64,000 nucleotides of DNA from a virus, in the IMG/VR virus record IMGVR_UViG_3300029911_000010, positions 1 to 64,000 of that record. The stretch is one strand, 5' to 3'. The notes beneath the pieces were generated by a model, which was not told the DNA's origin, did not search any database, and saw only the letters and a list, made by a program, of their open reading frames with translations. Position numbers and translations under genes: made by a program. Shown here piece by piece: positions 1 through 7,934 of the stretch (the first letter of the stretch is position 1; every line of letters begins with the position of its first letter).

Positions 1-1080
1 TTCCAGTGCCGCCTGGAGTGACATGTGCATCAAACGCAGGAGGGTCGCTCGGACCCAGATTGATCGATACAGTGGGAGGATCGATCGTGATAATCGGACA
101 CTGAACTTGAGGGATCAATACCTGCGGCAGCTGTAAATTGAGGCTGATCTCAAACGTACATGGATCAGCATACGTTCCAGTGCCGCCTGGAGTGACATGT
201 GCATCAAACGCAGGAGGGTCGCTCGGACCCAGATTGATCGATACAGTGGGAGGATCGATCGTGATAATCGGACACTGAACTTGCGGTATCTGTGGCAGCT
301 GCAGCTTAAGACTGATATCGAACTTGCATGGATCATCAGGCGCATTGGTTCCACTCGGTGTCACGATCGATCCTCCCACTGTATCGAAGTCGTACGGCTG
401 GTTGATATCGACGCTCGTCTCGACTTGGATCTGCGGACAGGGCACGTTGATCTGCGGAAGCTGCAGCTTAAGACTGATATCGAACTTGCATGGATCATCA
501 GGCGCATTGGTTCCACTCGGTGTCACGCTGGCCGTGAAATAAGCCGGCGAGCCAGACGGCTGATTGATGTCAGCGCTGGCTTCGATCTGAATCTGCGGAC
601 ACGGCACGTTGATCTGCGGCAGCTGCAGCTTTAGGTTGATGTCGAATTTACACGGGTCGTCTGGCGTGTTGGTGCCGCTGGGAGTCACGCTGACCGTAAA
701 GTAACCAGGCGAGTCGTACGGCTGGTTGATATCGACGCTCGTCTCGACTTGGATCTGCGGACAGGGCACGTTGATCTGCGGCAGCTGCAGCTTAAGATTG
801 ATGTCAAACTTGCAGGGATCACTATCCGTGTTGCTGCCGCTGTGATGCACATTGGCTGTGAAGTAACCTGGCGAGTCGTACGGCTGATTGACGTCGACAC
901 TGGTTTCAACTTGCAGCTGCGGACATGGAACGTGTATCTGGGGCAGCTGCAGCTTGATTTTGAAGTTGAAAAGACACGGGTCAGCCGGCGTGTTGAAGCC
1001 GTTGTGATCGTCACTGATGGTAAAGGACGGCGGATTGCCGTGCTGCAGCTCTCGGTAAATAGTCTGGATCTGAATCTGCG
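1..1080 (-). repeat. Tandem coding repeats, period 162-174 bp
   Basis: Bases 1-109 are repeated without a visible change at 175-283 (period 174). Further right, a 162-base unit recurs about five times with high nucleotide identity; for example, about 60 bases from 301 match those from 463. The periods are multiples of three and the frame stays open, so the repeats encode 54- or 58-residue protein units. Near identity at DNA level points to recent expansion or gene conversion. Confidence 0.9.
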
Positions 1081-1909
1081 GACACGGCGGCTCTGGTATT
1101 TGCAGATGCAAAACCATCTGGGTTTTACATCTGTTGGTGCCGCACGGATCTTCGGAATTCTCGTTATAGATCCTCACCTCAGAAACAGGCATGGCAACAG
1201 CCGGTATCAAAACGATGGGGGCGACCTCGAATTCAATTTGCGGGCAGGGGACAGTCGCGATTTCCGGCGTGACCGGCAGTTCTTGGTTCACGCAGTCGGG
1301 AATGATCTGCGGCGACTCGGGAATCGCACAGTTCTTGATGATCGGTTCGCGAGTAATCTGAGGTAAAAACGGAACGTCGCACTTGTGCGTGTTGAATGCA
1401 GCACGGACCTTGTCGCCGCAAGGCTCAATAAGCGTCAGCGCCCAGATCGGGTTGGGAACACCCGAGATATTGTCGTAGTAGGGGTCGTCGTACAGGCTCA
1501 GACCGATTGGCCCGCCAGGATGATCGAAATCCAAGGTCTGCCCAACGTTGGCTGCTTCACATTCAGCCTGGGTTTCCCAGCCGCTGATAAAAGTACCCAA
1601 CGGTGCCATCGTCACTGACACGTTGCCCAGACCGCTATCCACGGCAGGAGCAATCAGGCCGGTCAAGGTAAAGCCTCCGCCAGCCATTGCGACAATGCGC
1701 CAGCTTTTGCTTACCGTCCAGCCGAATCCAGGTGAAAGTTGAAACGAACCTGTGACGTAGGTCATCCGGTAGCGGCCGGCCGGAAACGTAATTCCGCCGT
1801 TAAAGTAAACCGCGTCAGCCGAAATGATGTTGCCCGTGACCTCGTACGACGCACCGACCGGCACGTAAGTGCCGGCGGGTTGACTCGGTCCACAGGGTAC
1901 GAGCGACAT
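1..1909 (-). CDS. Tandem-repeat fibre-like virion protein (3' end beyond the left edge)
   Basis: The reading frame is open from an ATG at 1909, preceded by AGGAGG, to the left edge (636 codons, no stop), so the C-terminus is missing. Residues 1-150 look like a globular beta-rich domain. Residues about 160-280 are rich in Pro and Cys. From about residue 280 a unit repeats that contains DPCKFDI, KLQLPQI, VPCPQIQ and SPGYFT. The KLQLPQI element recurs every 162 bases (near 301, 463, 625, 787 and 949), that is every 54 residues; units nearest the edge are 58 residues. Each unit keeps two cysteines. It is the last visible gene of the fibre cassette. Repeated beta-units suggest a fibre shaft or adhesin; no family was recognised. 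It lacks the YPF-type N-terminus of its neighbours. Confidence 0.8.
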   Translation of the reverse strand, partial: MSLVPCGPSQPAGTYVPVGASYEVTGNIISADAVYFNGGITFPAGRYRMTYVTGSFQLSPGFGWTVSKSWRIVAMAGGGFTLTGLIAPAVDSGLGNVSVTMAPLGTFISGWETQAECEAANVGQTLDFDHPGGPIGLSLYDDPYYDNISGVPNPIWALTLIEPCGDKVRAAFNTHKCDVPFLPQITREPIIKNCAIPESPQIIPDCVNQELPVTPEIATVPCPQIEFEVAPIVLIPAVAMPVSEVRIYNENSEDPCGTNRCKTQMVLHLQIPEPPCPQIQIQTIYRELQHGNPPSFTISDDHNGFNTPADPCLFNFKIKLQLPQIHVPCPQLQVETSVDVNQPYDSPGYFTANVHHSGSNTDSDPCKFDINLKLQLPQINVPCPQIQVETSVDINQPYDSPGYFTVSVTPSGTNTPDDPCKFDINLKLQLPQINVPCPQIQIEASADINQPSGSPAYFTASVTPSGTNAPDDPCKFDISLKLQLPQINVPCPQIQVETSVDINQPYDFDTVGGSIVTPSGTNAPDDPCKFDISLKLQLPQIPQVQCPIITIDPPTVSINLGPSDPPAFDAHVTPGGTGTYADPCTFEISLNLQLPQVLIPQVQCPIITIDPPTVSINLGPSDPPAFDAHVTPGGTG

Positions 1910-1932
1910 CGAAGCCTCCTTGCTTCGTCGGT

Positions 1933-2985
1933 TCAACTCAAGATCTCAGACACTTCGCTGAACGGATGGTCGCTGTAACAAACAGTCAACCGGGTCATGT
2001 TCACGTCGATGATGACGGTGTGCATGGACGGTTCGATGCTGATGTTGACGCCCAGGCCGTTCAACAGCGACGCGAACTTGCCGCCGACGCCGTTGATTGA
2101 CCGGATGACTTCATTGCACCGTGGCCCGCCTTCCAACAGCCCATCCGACTCGTCTGAGTCACCCAGGGGCGGCGTCTCTCCGGGAAACAGCTTGGGCTCG
2201 TTGTTGCATACAGGTCCAGCGCCAGCGCCAACGTCGGCTCCGATCACCACGGCATTGTTGAAGTCTTCCTGCCGTAAAGCTGCATTGTACCCGGCGACGA
2301 ACCGAACGTCTCCTCGCAGGCATCGGGCTGTCACGTAGATCGTATCCTGGGCATTGGGAAAGTCCCAGACAACATCAGAGCAGCCGACCGGTGCCGTCAC
2401 GCGGACACGATTAAGGTTGGCAATGTTGATCGACGAGACATAACCGCCGGATACGTTCTGGACCAGCGCGGGTTCAACTACGCCAAAGCTGATGCTGCCA
2501 GTCAGATGCTCGCCATCGGTTAGCGTAGCGGCCAGATTCATCATGTCGCCGGTCACCAGATAGCCCGACCACAAAGGTTCAGGCGGGCATTCTGAAAGCA
2601 GATCGTTGGATACTTCAAATATCGGCGAGTCGCTGGATTCGCTGTAGCCGTAAGCCTGCTCGACGTCGTCGACGTGCTCGACGGCGTATTGCCCGTCCGT
2701 GACCAAATCGCGGGTAAACGTCAAAGGGCGCTGATATAGCCCCGGAGCGTCGCAGGCAAACGCGAAGGTGACGATGTTGCCGCTTCGAACCACCGAGTCA
2801 AGCCATACAGTATGCTGTCCGGCGATGTAGCCACTGTACAGCCCCATGACAAAGCCAGCGTCGACAACCGTGTTGTTATCCAGCACCTGTATCGTGCCGG
2901 CGCTGCCGATGGGGTTGGCTACCGTGTCGGTTATGAACGGGTAAGCTCTGAATCGGTTGGTGTTATAGAAGCCTGGCTGTGCCAT
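1933..2985 (-). CDS. YPF-family fibre/adhesin paralogue (350 aa)
   Basis: This is one of five tandem proteins that share an N-terminal motif of Trp or Tyr, then Asn-rich residues, then YPF or YPL; here it is FYNTNRFRAYPF at residues 6-17. The next 70 residues are beta-rich and end near NIVTFAFACD. An acidic Ser-rich segment (SESSDSPIFE) lies near residue 115, and a motif related to the central INxIxP-GN element of the paralogues occurs as RSINGVGGKF near residue 295. AAAGGAA precedes the ATG. No enzyme motif is visible. Position after the baseplate genes and shared N-termini suggest the N-terminal part docks to the virion and the rest varies to bind a receptor; this is inference. Confidence 0.7.
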   Translation of the reverse strand: MAQPGFYNTNRFRAYPFITDTVANPIGSAGTIQVLDNNTVVDAGFVMGLYSGYIAGQHTVWLDSVVRSGNIVTFAFACDAPGLYQRPLTFTRDLVTDGQYAVEHVDDVEQAYGYSESSDSPIFEVSNDLLSECPPEPLWSGYLVTGDMMNLAATLTDGEHLTGSISFGVVEPALVQNVSGGYVSSINIANLNRVRVTAPVGCSDVVWDFPNAQDTIYVTARCLRGDVRFVAGYNAALRQEDFNNAVVIGADVGAGAGPVCNNEPKLFPGETPPLGDSDESDGLLEGGPRCNEVIRSINGVGGKFASLLNGLGVNISIEPSMHTVIIDVNMTRLTVCYSDHPFSEVSEILS

Positions 2986-3005
2986 TTTCTAAAGTTCCTT
3001 TGTAA

Positions 3006-3833
3006 TCACGCAACACCGGTGAACGTGCTGCCGACCACTTCTATCACAGTGCCAACGGAAGTCGGATGAACACGCAGCACGGTATCCGCAGCCGTGTTGT
3101 TGTTGACCGTAAGCTTGACGTCGCCGTTATTATCCGGCCCGACGACGATCGTCTGCTGCCCGTCCGTGAACGTCAGCGTCTTGAGAAACTGCGGCGTCTT
3201 AAACAGAGAATACGGAAAGCACAGACGCCGTTGAAACAGCGGATCACCGACGACGTCTACGCGAACTGCCATAACCTTTTCAACTGCGGCGGTACAGGGG
3301 CCAGCGACGACGCTGCTTTCTTCCAGACTCAAAATCACGCCATCAGCGCCCATCATCCAGACATCACCGGAAAACACTGAGCCATCCGGCAGAACAATGC
3401 CACGAACACCGGTCTGCGGCGTCGGTACGCAGCAGGTGGCGGCAAATTCGGTCTGGGCAGCATTGAAGGCGAAAGAGCCTATGCCCCAGGTGCTGAACAC
3501 GGTCAACTGTTGGGGATCACCTATCAGCAAGCCCGCCGGCCGATTGAACGCATCGGTGAATACGACGTTGGACTGCGGAGTCGGCAAGTTAAATGAACCG
3601 CTGGCTCGCTGGGCGTTATCCTCGTCGCCCAGCCACAACGTGACCATGTCGTAAGCCACGTCGACCTGGCTCAATCTCATGTGCGGCTGACCACCAACCG
3701 GGTAGAAAATCGCATCTATGACCGTCCCTTCCAGAATGGTCTGACTGCCGTTGGTCAACGCGGAATTCATGGCAAATGGATAGTTGGTCGGCTGATTCTC
3801 GTTGCGCCATTCAGGAAACAAAATTTGCGCCAT
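3006..3833 (-). CDS. YPF-family fibre/adhesin paralogue (275 aa)
   Basis: The shared N-terminal signature is clear: EWRNENQPTNYPF at residues 8-20, followed by a beta-rich segment with VIDAIFYP and VDVAYDMVTLWLGD. A Cys pair (ATCCVP) lies near residue 133. The C-terminal 70 residues include IVVGPDNNGDVKLTVNN, a divergent version of the element found in the paralogues. It is the shortest member of the group. The ATG follows GTAGGAGACGGTC. No transmembrane segment or catalytic motif is seen. Likely a minor tail or fibre protein; the specific role is unknown. Confidence 0.7.
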   Translation of the reverse strand: MAQILFPEWRNENQPTNYPFAMNSALTNGSQTILEGTVIDAIFYPVGGQPHMRLSQVDVAYDMVTLWLGDEDNAQRASGSFNLPTPQSNVVFTDAFNRPAGLLIGDPQQLTVFSTWGIGSFAFNAAQTEFAATCCVPTPQTGVRGIVLPDGSVFSGDVWMMGADGVILSLEESSVVAGPCTAAVEKVMAVRVDVVGDPLFQRRLCFPYSLFKTPQFLKTLTFTDGQQTIVVGPDNNGDVKLTVNNNTAADTVLRVHPTSVGTVIEVVGSTFTGVA

Positions 3834-3842
3834 GACCGTCTC

Positions 3843-5474
3843 CTACAGTTCCTCGACCTCAAAATAGCCGAACCGGGCATATCCGCGATTGCAGTGAATT
3901 CCACAGTAGCCGGCAGCAGGAAGATACTGCGAGGTGGACAACGTCAGACTGACGGCGACAGACATGCCGGACAAGCTGTTCAGCTGGATAGCAATGTTGA
4001 CGTTAGCACCGGTGCCGGGCGTCACGTCAACAACCAGTTTGTACCAGATGTCCAGATTCAAGTTGGCGATGTCGGCAAACACCGGCTCAGGTATGAAGCC
4101 CGTTCCGTTAAACTGCAGAACGTTCAACTGCTGGGCGTCGTAGTCCAGCTGTATCAACATGTACACCGATCGGCCCGGATAAAGCGGATGCGGCCGGTAG
4201 TTGAGAACGATTCCGGCGTTGTGGCCGGTGTTCACCAGTCCGGACACCAGTTTGAATTCCGTGGTGTACCGCCGAGACAGCGGCTGATGATCGAAGCCTT
4301 CCCACAGCGCTATGTTGCGCTGGGTCGGCCCTATCAGTGTTTCCGTGGAGTAAGAGCGGTGATAAGGCGAGATAGTCGGGTCATCGGGAGCATCGTCGTC
4401 GACAAACTTCCACCGCCCGGATGCCGTAATCCAGTGCGGCGCAACGGAGTCAGACTCGCCAAATCCTTCGACGTAAGGCAACGATCCGGTCATCGGAATC
4501 GATTCGCTGTTACTGTGGCTGTGTTGGACGGAATCCGAATGCGTCGGCGGCATTGACTCGCTGACCGATTCGCTGTTCTGACTGCACTGATTAGGATAGT
4601 CGTTGGGTAGCTTGCCCGTCTCGTCAGGCAGCGTGTTTTTCTGACAGGCTACGGCGAGCGATAAGCCGCAATCCAGCACCACGCCACTGCCGTCCGTCAC
4701 AGCACCCATAATGGCACAACCATTGAAAACCACGTCGATGTTGCCATTGCAGTCTGGCGCAATAGTGTTCAAGAATTCAACGGGCTGAGGATCGCCGCAA
4801 GTTCCGCTTTCCGGCCGAGCGCCACAAATACCGGCAAACTCACGGAAGACGTTGGCCTGGTTGGTAGTGGACAAAACGTTGGGATCGCCGCCCGGTTGAG
4901 CGAGGCGAAAAACGATCACGTCGCGGACTACTCCGTCAATTTCGTGACTTTCCTTGCTGACCTGCAGCGGAGCGTCCACCTGCAGATTGACCATGCCGGT
5001 CATTGGCGTCATGTTCATGAACGCCAGGCTGCTGACCGGCAGCGGTCGGTAAGCTCGGGCTGCTCGGGGGCTCAGTAGTCCAGCCTCAGGCCCCGGCAAC
5101 CGGCCCGTATAGTTCTCGCCTACGCCTTCGCCGAAAACCACCCATCCGCCGACGCCGTCAGCCTGGCCTTGCAGCGGATAATGAACGTAGGGAGTCACCG
5201 GCTGGGCCATGCTGAATACGGCCACGGGGACAAAACTGGCATTGTCGGTGGGCGAAGCCGCCGCCTGAATGGTGATGCTGACCAGCGACGAAGTCACGCA
5301 CACACTGGCCAGGAACGGATACAGACCCAGCGTTGACGGATACTGCAGCTTCAAATCCGCCAGGATCGTGTAAGGCAGCATCTGCCCGTTCGAGTCAATG
5401 GAGGTTGCCGCGTCAGACAGCGGGTAAGGCCGTTCCTCGTTTGCGTCGTACCAGTGAAGGGCAATAGCGCTCAT
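3843..5474 (-). CDS. YPF-family fibre protein with Ser-rich linker and lectin-like C-terminal domain
   Basis: The start is the ATG at 5474, which overlaps the previous stop as ATGA; an upstream in-frame ATG lies inside that gene and is unlikely. N-terminal motif: HWYDANEERPYPL (residues 6-18). The central element is LNTIAPDCNGNIDVVFNGC. A Ser/Glu/His-rich linker follows (about residues 300-335: SESVSESMPP, SDSVQHSHSN). The last 210 residues resemble a concanavalin A/LamG-like jelly roll: SGRWKFVDDD, RYTTEFKLV, NAGIVLNYRP, WYKLVVDVTPG and a final GYARFGYFEVEEL. Such domains often bind sugars, so this is a candidate receptor-binding protein. The lectin assignment is by pattern only. Confidence 0.7.
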   Translation of the reverse strand: MSAIALHWYDANEERPYPLSDAATSIDSNGQMLPYTILADLKLQYPSTLGLYPFLASVCVTSSLVSITIQAAASPTDNASFVPVAVFSMAQPVTPYVHYPLQGQADGVGGWVVFGEGVGENYTGRLPGPEAGLLSPRAARAYRPLPVSSLAFMNMTPMTGMVNLQVDAPLQVSKESHEIDGVVRDVIVFRLAQPGGDPNVLSTTNQANVFREFAGICGARPESGTCGDPQPVEFLNTIAPDCNGNIDVVFNGCAIMGAVTDGSGVVLDCGLSLAVACQKNTLPDETGKLPNDYPNQCSQNSESVSESMPPTHSDSVQHSHSNSESIPMTGSLPYVEGFGESDSVAPHWITASGRWKFVDDDAPDDPTISPYHRSYSTETLIGPTQRNIALWEGFDHQPLSRRYTTEFKLVSGLVNTGHNAGIVLNYRPHPLYPGRSVYMLIQLDYDAQQLNVLQFNGTGFIPEPVFADIANLNLDIWYKLVVDVTPGTGANVNIAIQLNSLSGMSVAVSLTLSTSQYLPAAGYCGIHCNRGYARFGYFEVEEL

Positions 5475-6952
5475 ACGCAACTCCCGCATCCGGCAGTAGG
5501 GCTGATGGGCGCTATCCGCGTCAGCGCCGCCCGAACCGGATAAGGCGGCGGCGACGTAGCCCAAAGACTCAACACGTTAGACGGTAAAGTCGCAGCTACA
5601 GTTGCCGGATCAGCTTGGCTACAAAGCTGGCCACTGGCGTCATAAACGTCCGGTGCGTGCGCTGACAACGTGATTGACAGAGAATCACCGGCATTACAAC
5701 CGTCCAGCGACAGACGAGTTCTGAACTTACTGGTGGCCTGGGTATCGACATAGTCGAAGTTGGTGTCAAGAATCGGAAACACACCGGAGGGCAGATACGG
5801 CGTGTCGTTGTAGTTGGTGTCCGAGCCATTGCGAATTGTCTCGCGACAGCGCAGATTGATGTCGTTGCCGCGATCGGGAAGAAGCTGCATGGTTAAACGC
5901 AGCACCAGGGGTTTGATACAGCAGCTGGTCATGTTGCACATGAGCCCAGCTATGAACAAGTTGCAGTAGGGCTCGGCGTTGAACACCAGTTTCAACGGTT
6001 GAGCCAGACGGCAAGTGCGCTGGGCTTCCCAGCGGGCAATGTTGGCGGTGAACTGGTCCCGGATTGCCTCGGCAGTTACTCCCAGCGCCTGGTACTTGTT
6101 CCACAAGTTAGTCAGACCGCGATAAACCTTCACGAAGTCATCGTCGGTGCAGCACGGCGAACAGTCGTTGTACATCGTCAGTGCGTGAGCATCGGTCAGC
6201 ACTACTTTTCTGGGATCAGTGGTCGTCAACTCTACCGGGCGCTGCAGACGGTAACACCCACTGGCATCCCAGGTGAAATTGCCGTTGCTGGCCGGCGAAA
6301 TGGTGTTGATCGTGAAGATAGCCGGAACGGCATCTGCGCACCCAGGGTAACGCCCGACACCGTCTCCGGGGTTGGCCCGGATGGTAATTTTCTTAGTATA
6401 GCGTCCACCGTCGACCAACGCAGGGCTGGAGGACGTCAAGTTTACATTGTAGCCTTCAACCAACGTGACACTGCCCGTCAACTTGACCAGCCCCACGCGA
6501 ATTGATCTAACACGTTGAGGCAATTTCATAACCGCACGAGACGACAGAATACCATTGACGGGAGTGAAGCTTGAAGCATAGGTGACGCCGGCAGCGTACT
6601 GGGGAGGATACGTGTGCCGGGTTGCCCGTAGTACGCCGCTGTCGCCGATCCACTCCATGACCTCCAAGACGCTGCCGAAAAAAGACGATGAATAACTGGC
6701 AGCCGACGAGTCAAAGACCACGTTGCCGTTGACGTCGCTGATCGTAATGTCTCGCCGCGACGGCAAAGCTTGGTCGAATCCTGACAGGAAAGTTACGGAC
6801 AACGGCAATTCAAACGAGCACGAGTCATCGTCATAAGCTAGGAACATATCGCCGAAGATGTACCGCAGGTCATCAGACGGCGCAACGAAAGGATAATCCG
6901 TAGCCAGGCTAGGATCTTGGTTTACGCCGGTTGACTGCCACAACTCCGACAT
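5471..6952 (-). CDS. YPF-family fibre/adhesin paralogue (493 aa)
   Basis: I chose the ATG at 6952, which has GTAGGAGC upstream and begins just after the previous stop; a start at 6979 would overlap that gene. The shared motif is spread as QSTGVNQDPSLATDYPF (residues 5-21). The central element is INTISPASNGNFTWDASGC. A cysteine-rich segment follows (NDCSPCC, then TSCC about 95 residues on) and the protein ends in AGCGSCV. About 20 Cys in total suggest disulphide or metal stabilisation. The C-terminal half includes a helical stretch (YRGLTNLWNKYQALG), which may mediate trimerisation. Function beyond a tail or fibre role is unknown. Confidence 0.7.
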   Translation of the reverse strand: MSELWQSTGVNQDPSLATDYPFVAPSDDLRYIFGDMFLAYDDDSCSFELPLSVTFLSGFDQALPSRRDITISDVNGNVVFDSSAASYSSSFFGSVLEVMEWIGDSGVLRATRHTYPPQYAAGVTYASSFTPVNGILSSRAVMKLPQRVRSIRVGLVKLTGSVTLVEGYNVNLTSSSPALVDGGRYTKKITIRANPGDGVGRYPGCADAVPAIFTINTISPASNGNFTWDASGCYRLQRPVELTTTDPRKVVLTDAHALTMYNDCSPCCTDDDFVKVYRGLTNLWNKYQALGVTAEAIRDQFTANIARWEAQRTCRLAQPLKLVFNAEPYCNLFIAGLMCNMTSCCIKPLVLRLTMQLLPDRGNDINLRCRETIRNGSDTNYNDTPYLPSGVFPILDTNFDYVDTQATSKFRTRLSLDGCNAGDSLSITLSAHAPDVYDASGQLCSQADPATVAATLPSNVLSLWATSPPPYPVRAALTRIAPISPTAGCGSCV

Positions 6953-6960
6953 CGCAGCTC

Positions 6961-7917
6961 CTACGAACAAACAACGCAACCAGTGTCATTAAGCTTGCTG
7001 CCCAGTACGACCTGATCCATGTTGATAACCTGTGACTGCAGGTTATTAACGAAGTTCGACAAAGTTGAATACTCGCTGCCGAACATCTCCAAATCCTTGG
7101 TGATCTGCTCCAATTCGGCGCACCCGCAGCACGGCTGACTGCAGCTGTCACCGATGGTTATGCCGTTTTGAATGCCGTCGATATTGACGCATTCATTACC
7201 GGAAATAACCGAAAAGTTCCCGCCCGGATCAGGTCCGATTCCGTTGATAGTCAGAATCGGATCGCCATTTTGGTTGCCCACGCAGACACAAGCCTCAACA
7301 AGACCTTCGCCCTGAATTGCCGATATCAGAATCTGCGGGTCCTGGCCGACTTGAACCACCGTGGTCAGCTGAACGTTCTGATCAGCCACCAGCACAATAT
7401 CGCCGTACAAAGGCTGGCTGATTTGAGCGCCGGCGGAAACCCGAATAGAGCTGACGCCTCGGATGATTGGTCGAATGCAGTCGGGATCGATAAGCGTGTT
7501 GGCGTAGTCGAAGTTGAACGATCCAACCGGTTGCAGGTCGATGTCATCCAGCCGGCCGATAACGATCTTGCCCACCGTGTCGGAAAAATCACCAATTCCG
7601 CCGACCGCGTAGACATTGCCGGGGGCGTGGCTGCTGCGTGCAATCAATGCCGTGGCCACACTGATCGGCGATCCGATCGCCGGCTGATAGCCGATGATGA
7701 TAGAAAATCCGGTGGCGTAGGCTGTCAGTGTCAGGATGAAAAAATGGCCTGGGTCGATGTTCAAGCCGGCATGGACAGGCAAGTCCAGCTCCAACATGAA
7801 CTCATCAGGGATCGTAAACGTTCCCGTCTGGTCAACGCCATCGCCGTTCTCTGCCAGCGGATAGCTGCGCTGGCTGTTGCTGTTTTGCCATTCTAAGGCC
7901 CAAATCCCGGCTGGCAT
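6961..7917 (-). CDS. YPF-family fibre/adhesin paralogue (318 aa)
   Basis: The first paralogue of the group in transcription order. N-terminal motif EWQNSNSQRSYPL (residues 9-21) is followed by a beta-rich segment (FILTLTAYATGFSIIIG). The central element is INGIGPDPGGNFSVISGN near residue 225. A cluster CSQPCCGCAELEQ lies near residue 265 and leads into a helical stretch (EYSTLSNFVNNLQSQ) that could form a coiled coil; the last residues are GCVVCS. SD TGGAGG precedes the ATG. The short C-terminus compared with neighbours suggests that it may be a basal member of the fibre set. Confidence 0.7.
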   Translation of the reverse strand: MPAGIWALEWQNSNSQRSYPLAENGDGVDQTGTFTIPDEFMLELDLPVHAGLNIDPGHFFILTLTAYATGFSIIIGYQPAIGSPISVATALIARSSHAPGNVYAVGGIGDFSDTVGKIVIGRLDDIDLQPVGSFNFDYANTLIDPDCIRPIIRGVSSIRVSAGAQISQPLYGDIVLVADQNVQLTTVVQVGQDPQILISAIQGEGLVEACVCVGNQNGDPILTINGIGPDPGGNFSVISGNECVNIDGIQNGITIGDSCSQPCCGCAELEQITKDLEMFGSEYSTLSNFVNNLQSQVINMDQVVLGSKLNDTGCVVCS

Positions 7918-7934
7918 CCGTGCCTCCAGTCAAA

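Noticed and set aside
1-1080. CRISPR-like array at the left edge
   Set aside because: The repeats are 162-174 bases, in frame, with no unique spacers between short repeats; they encode protein units.
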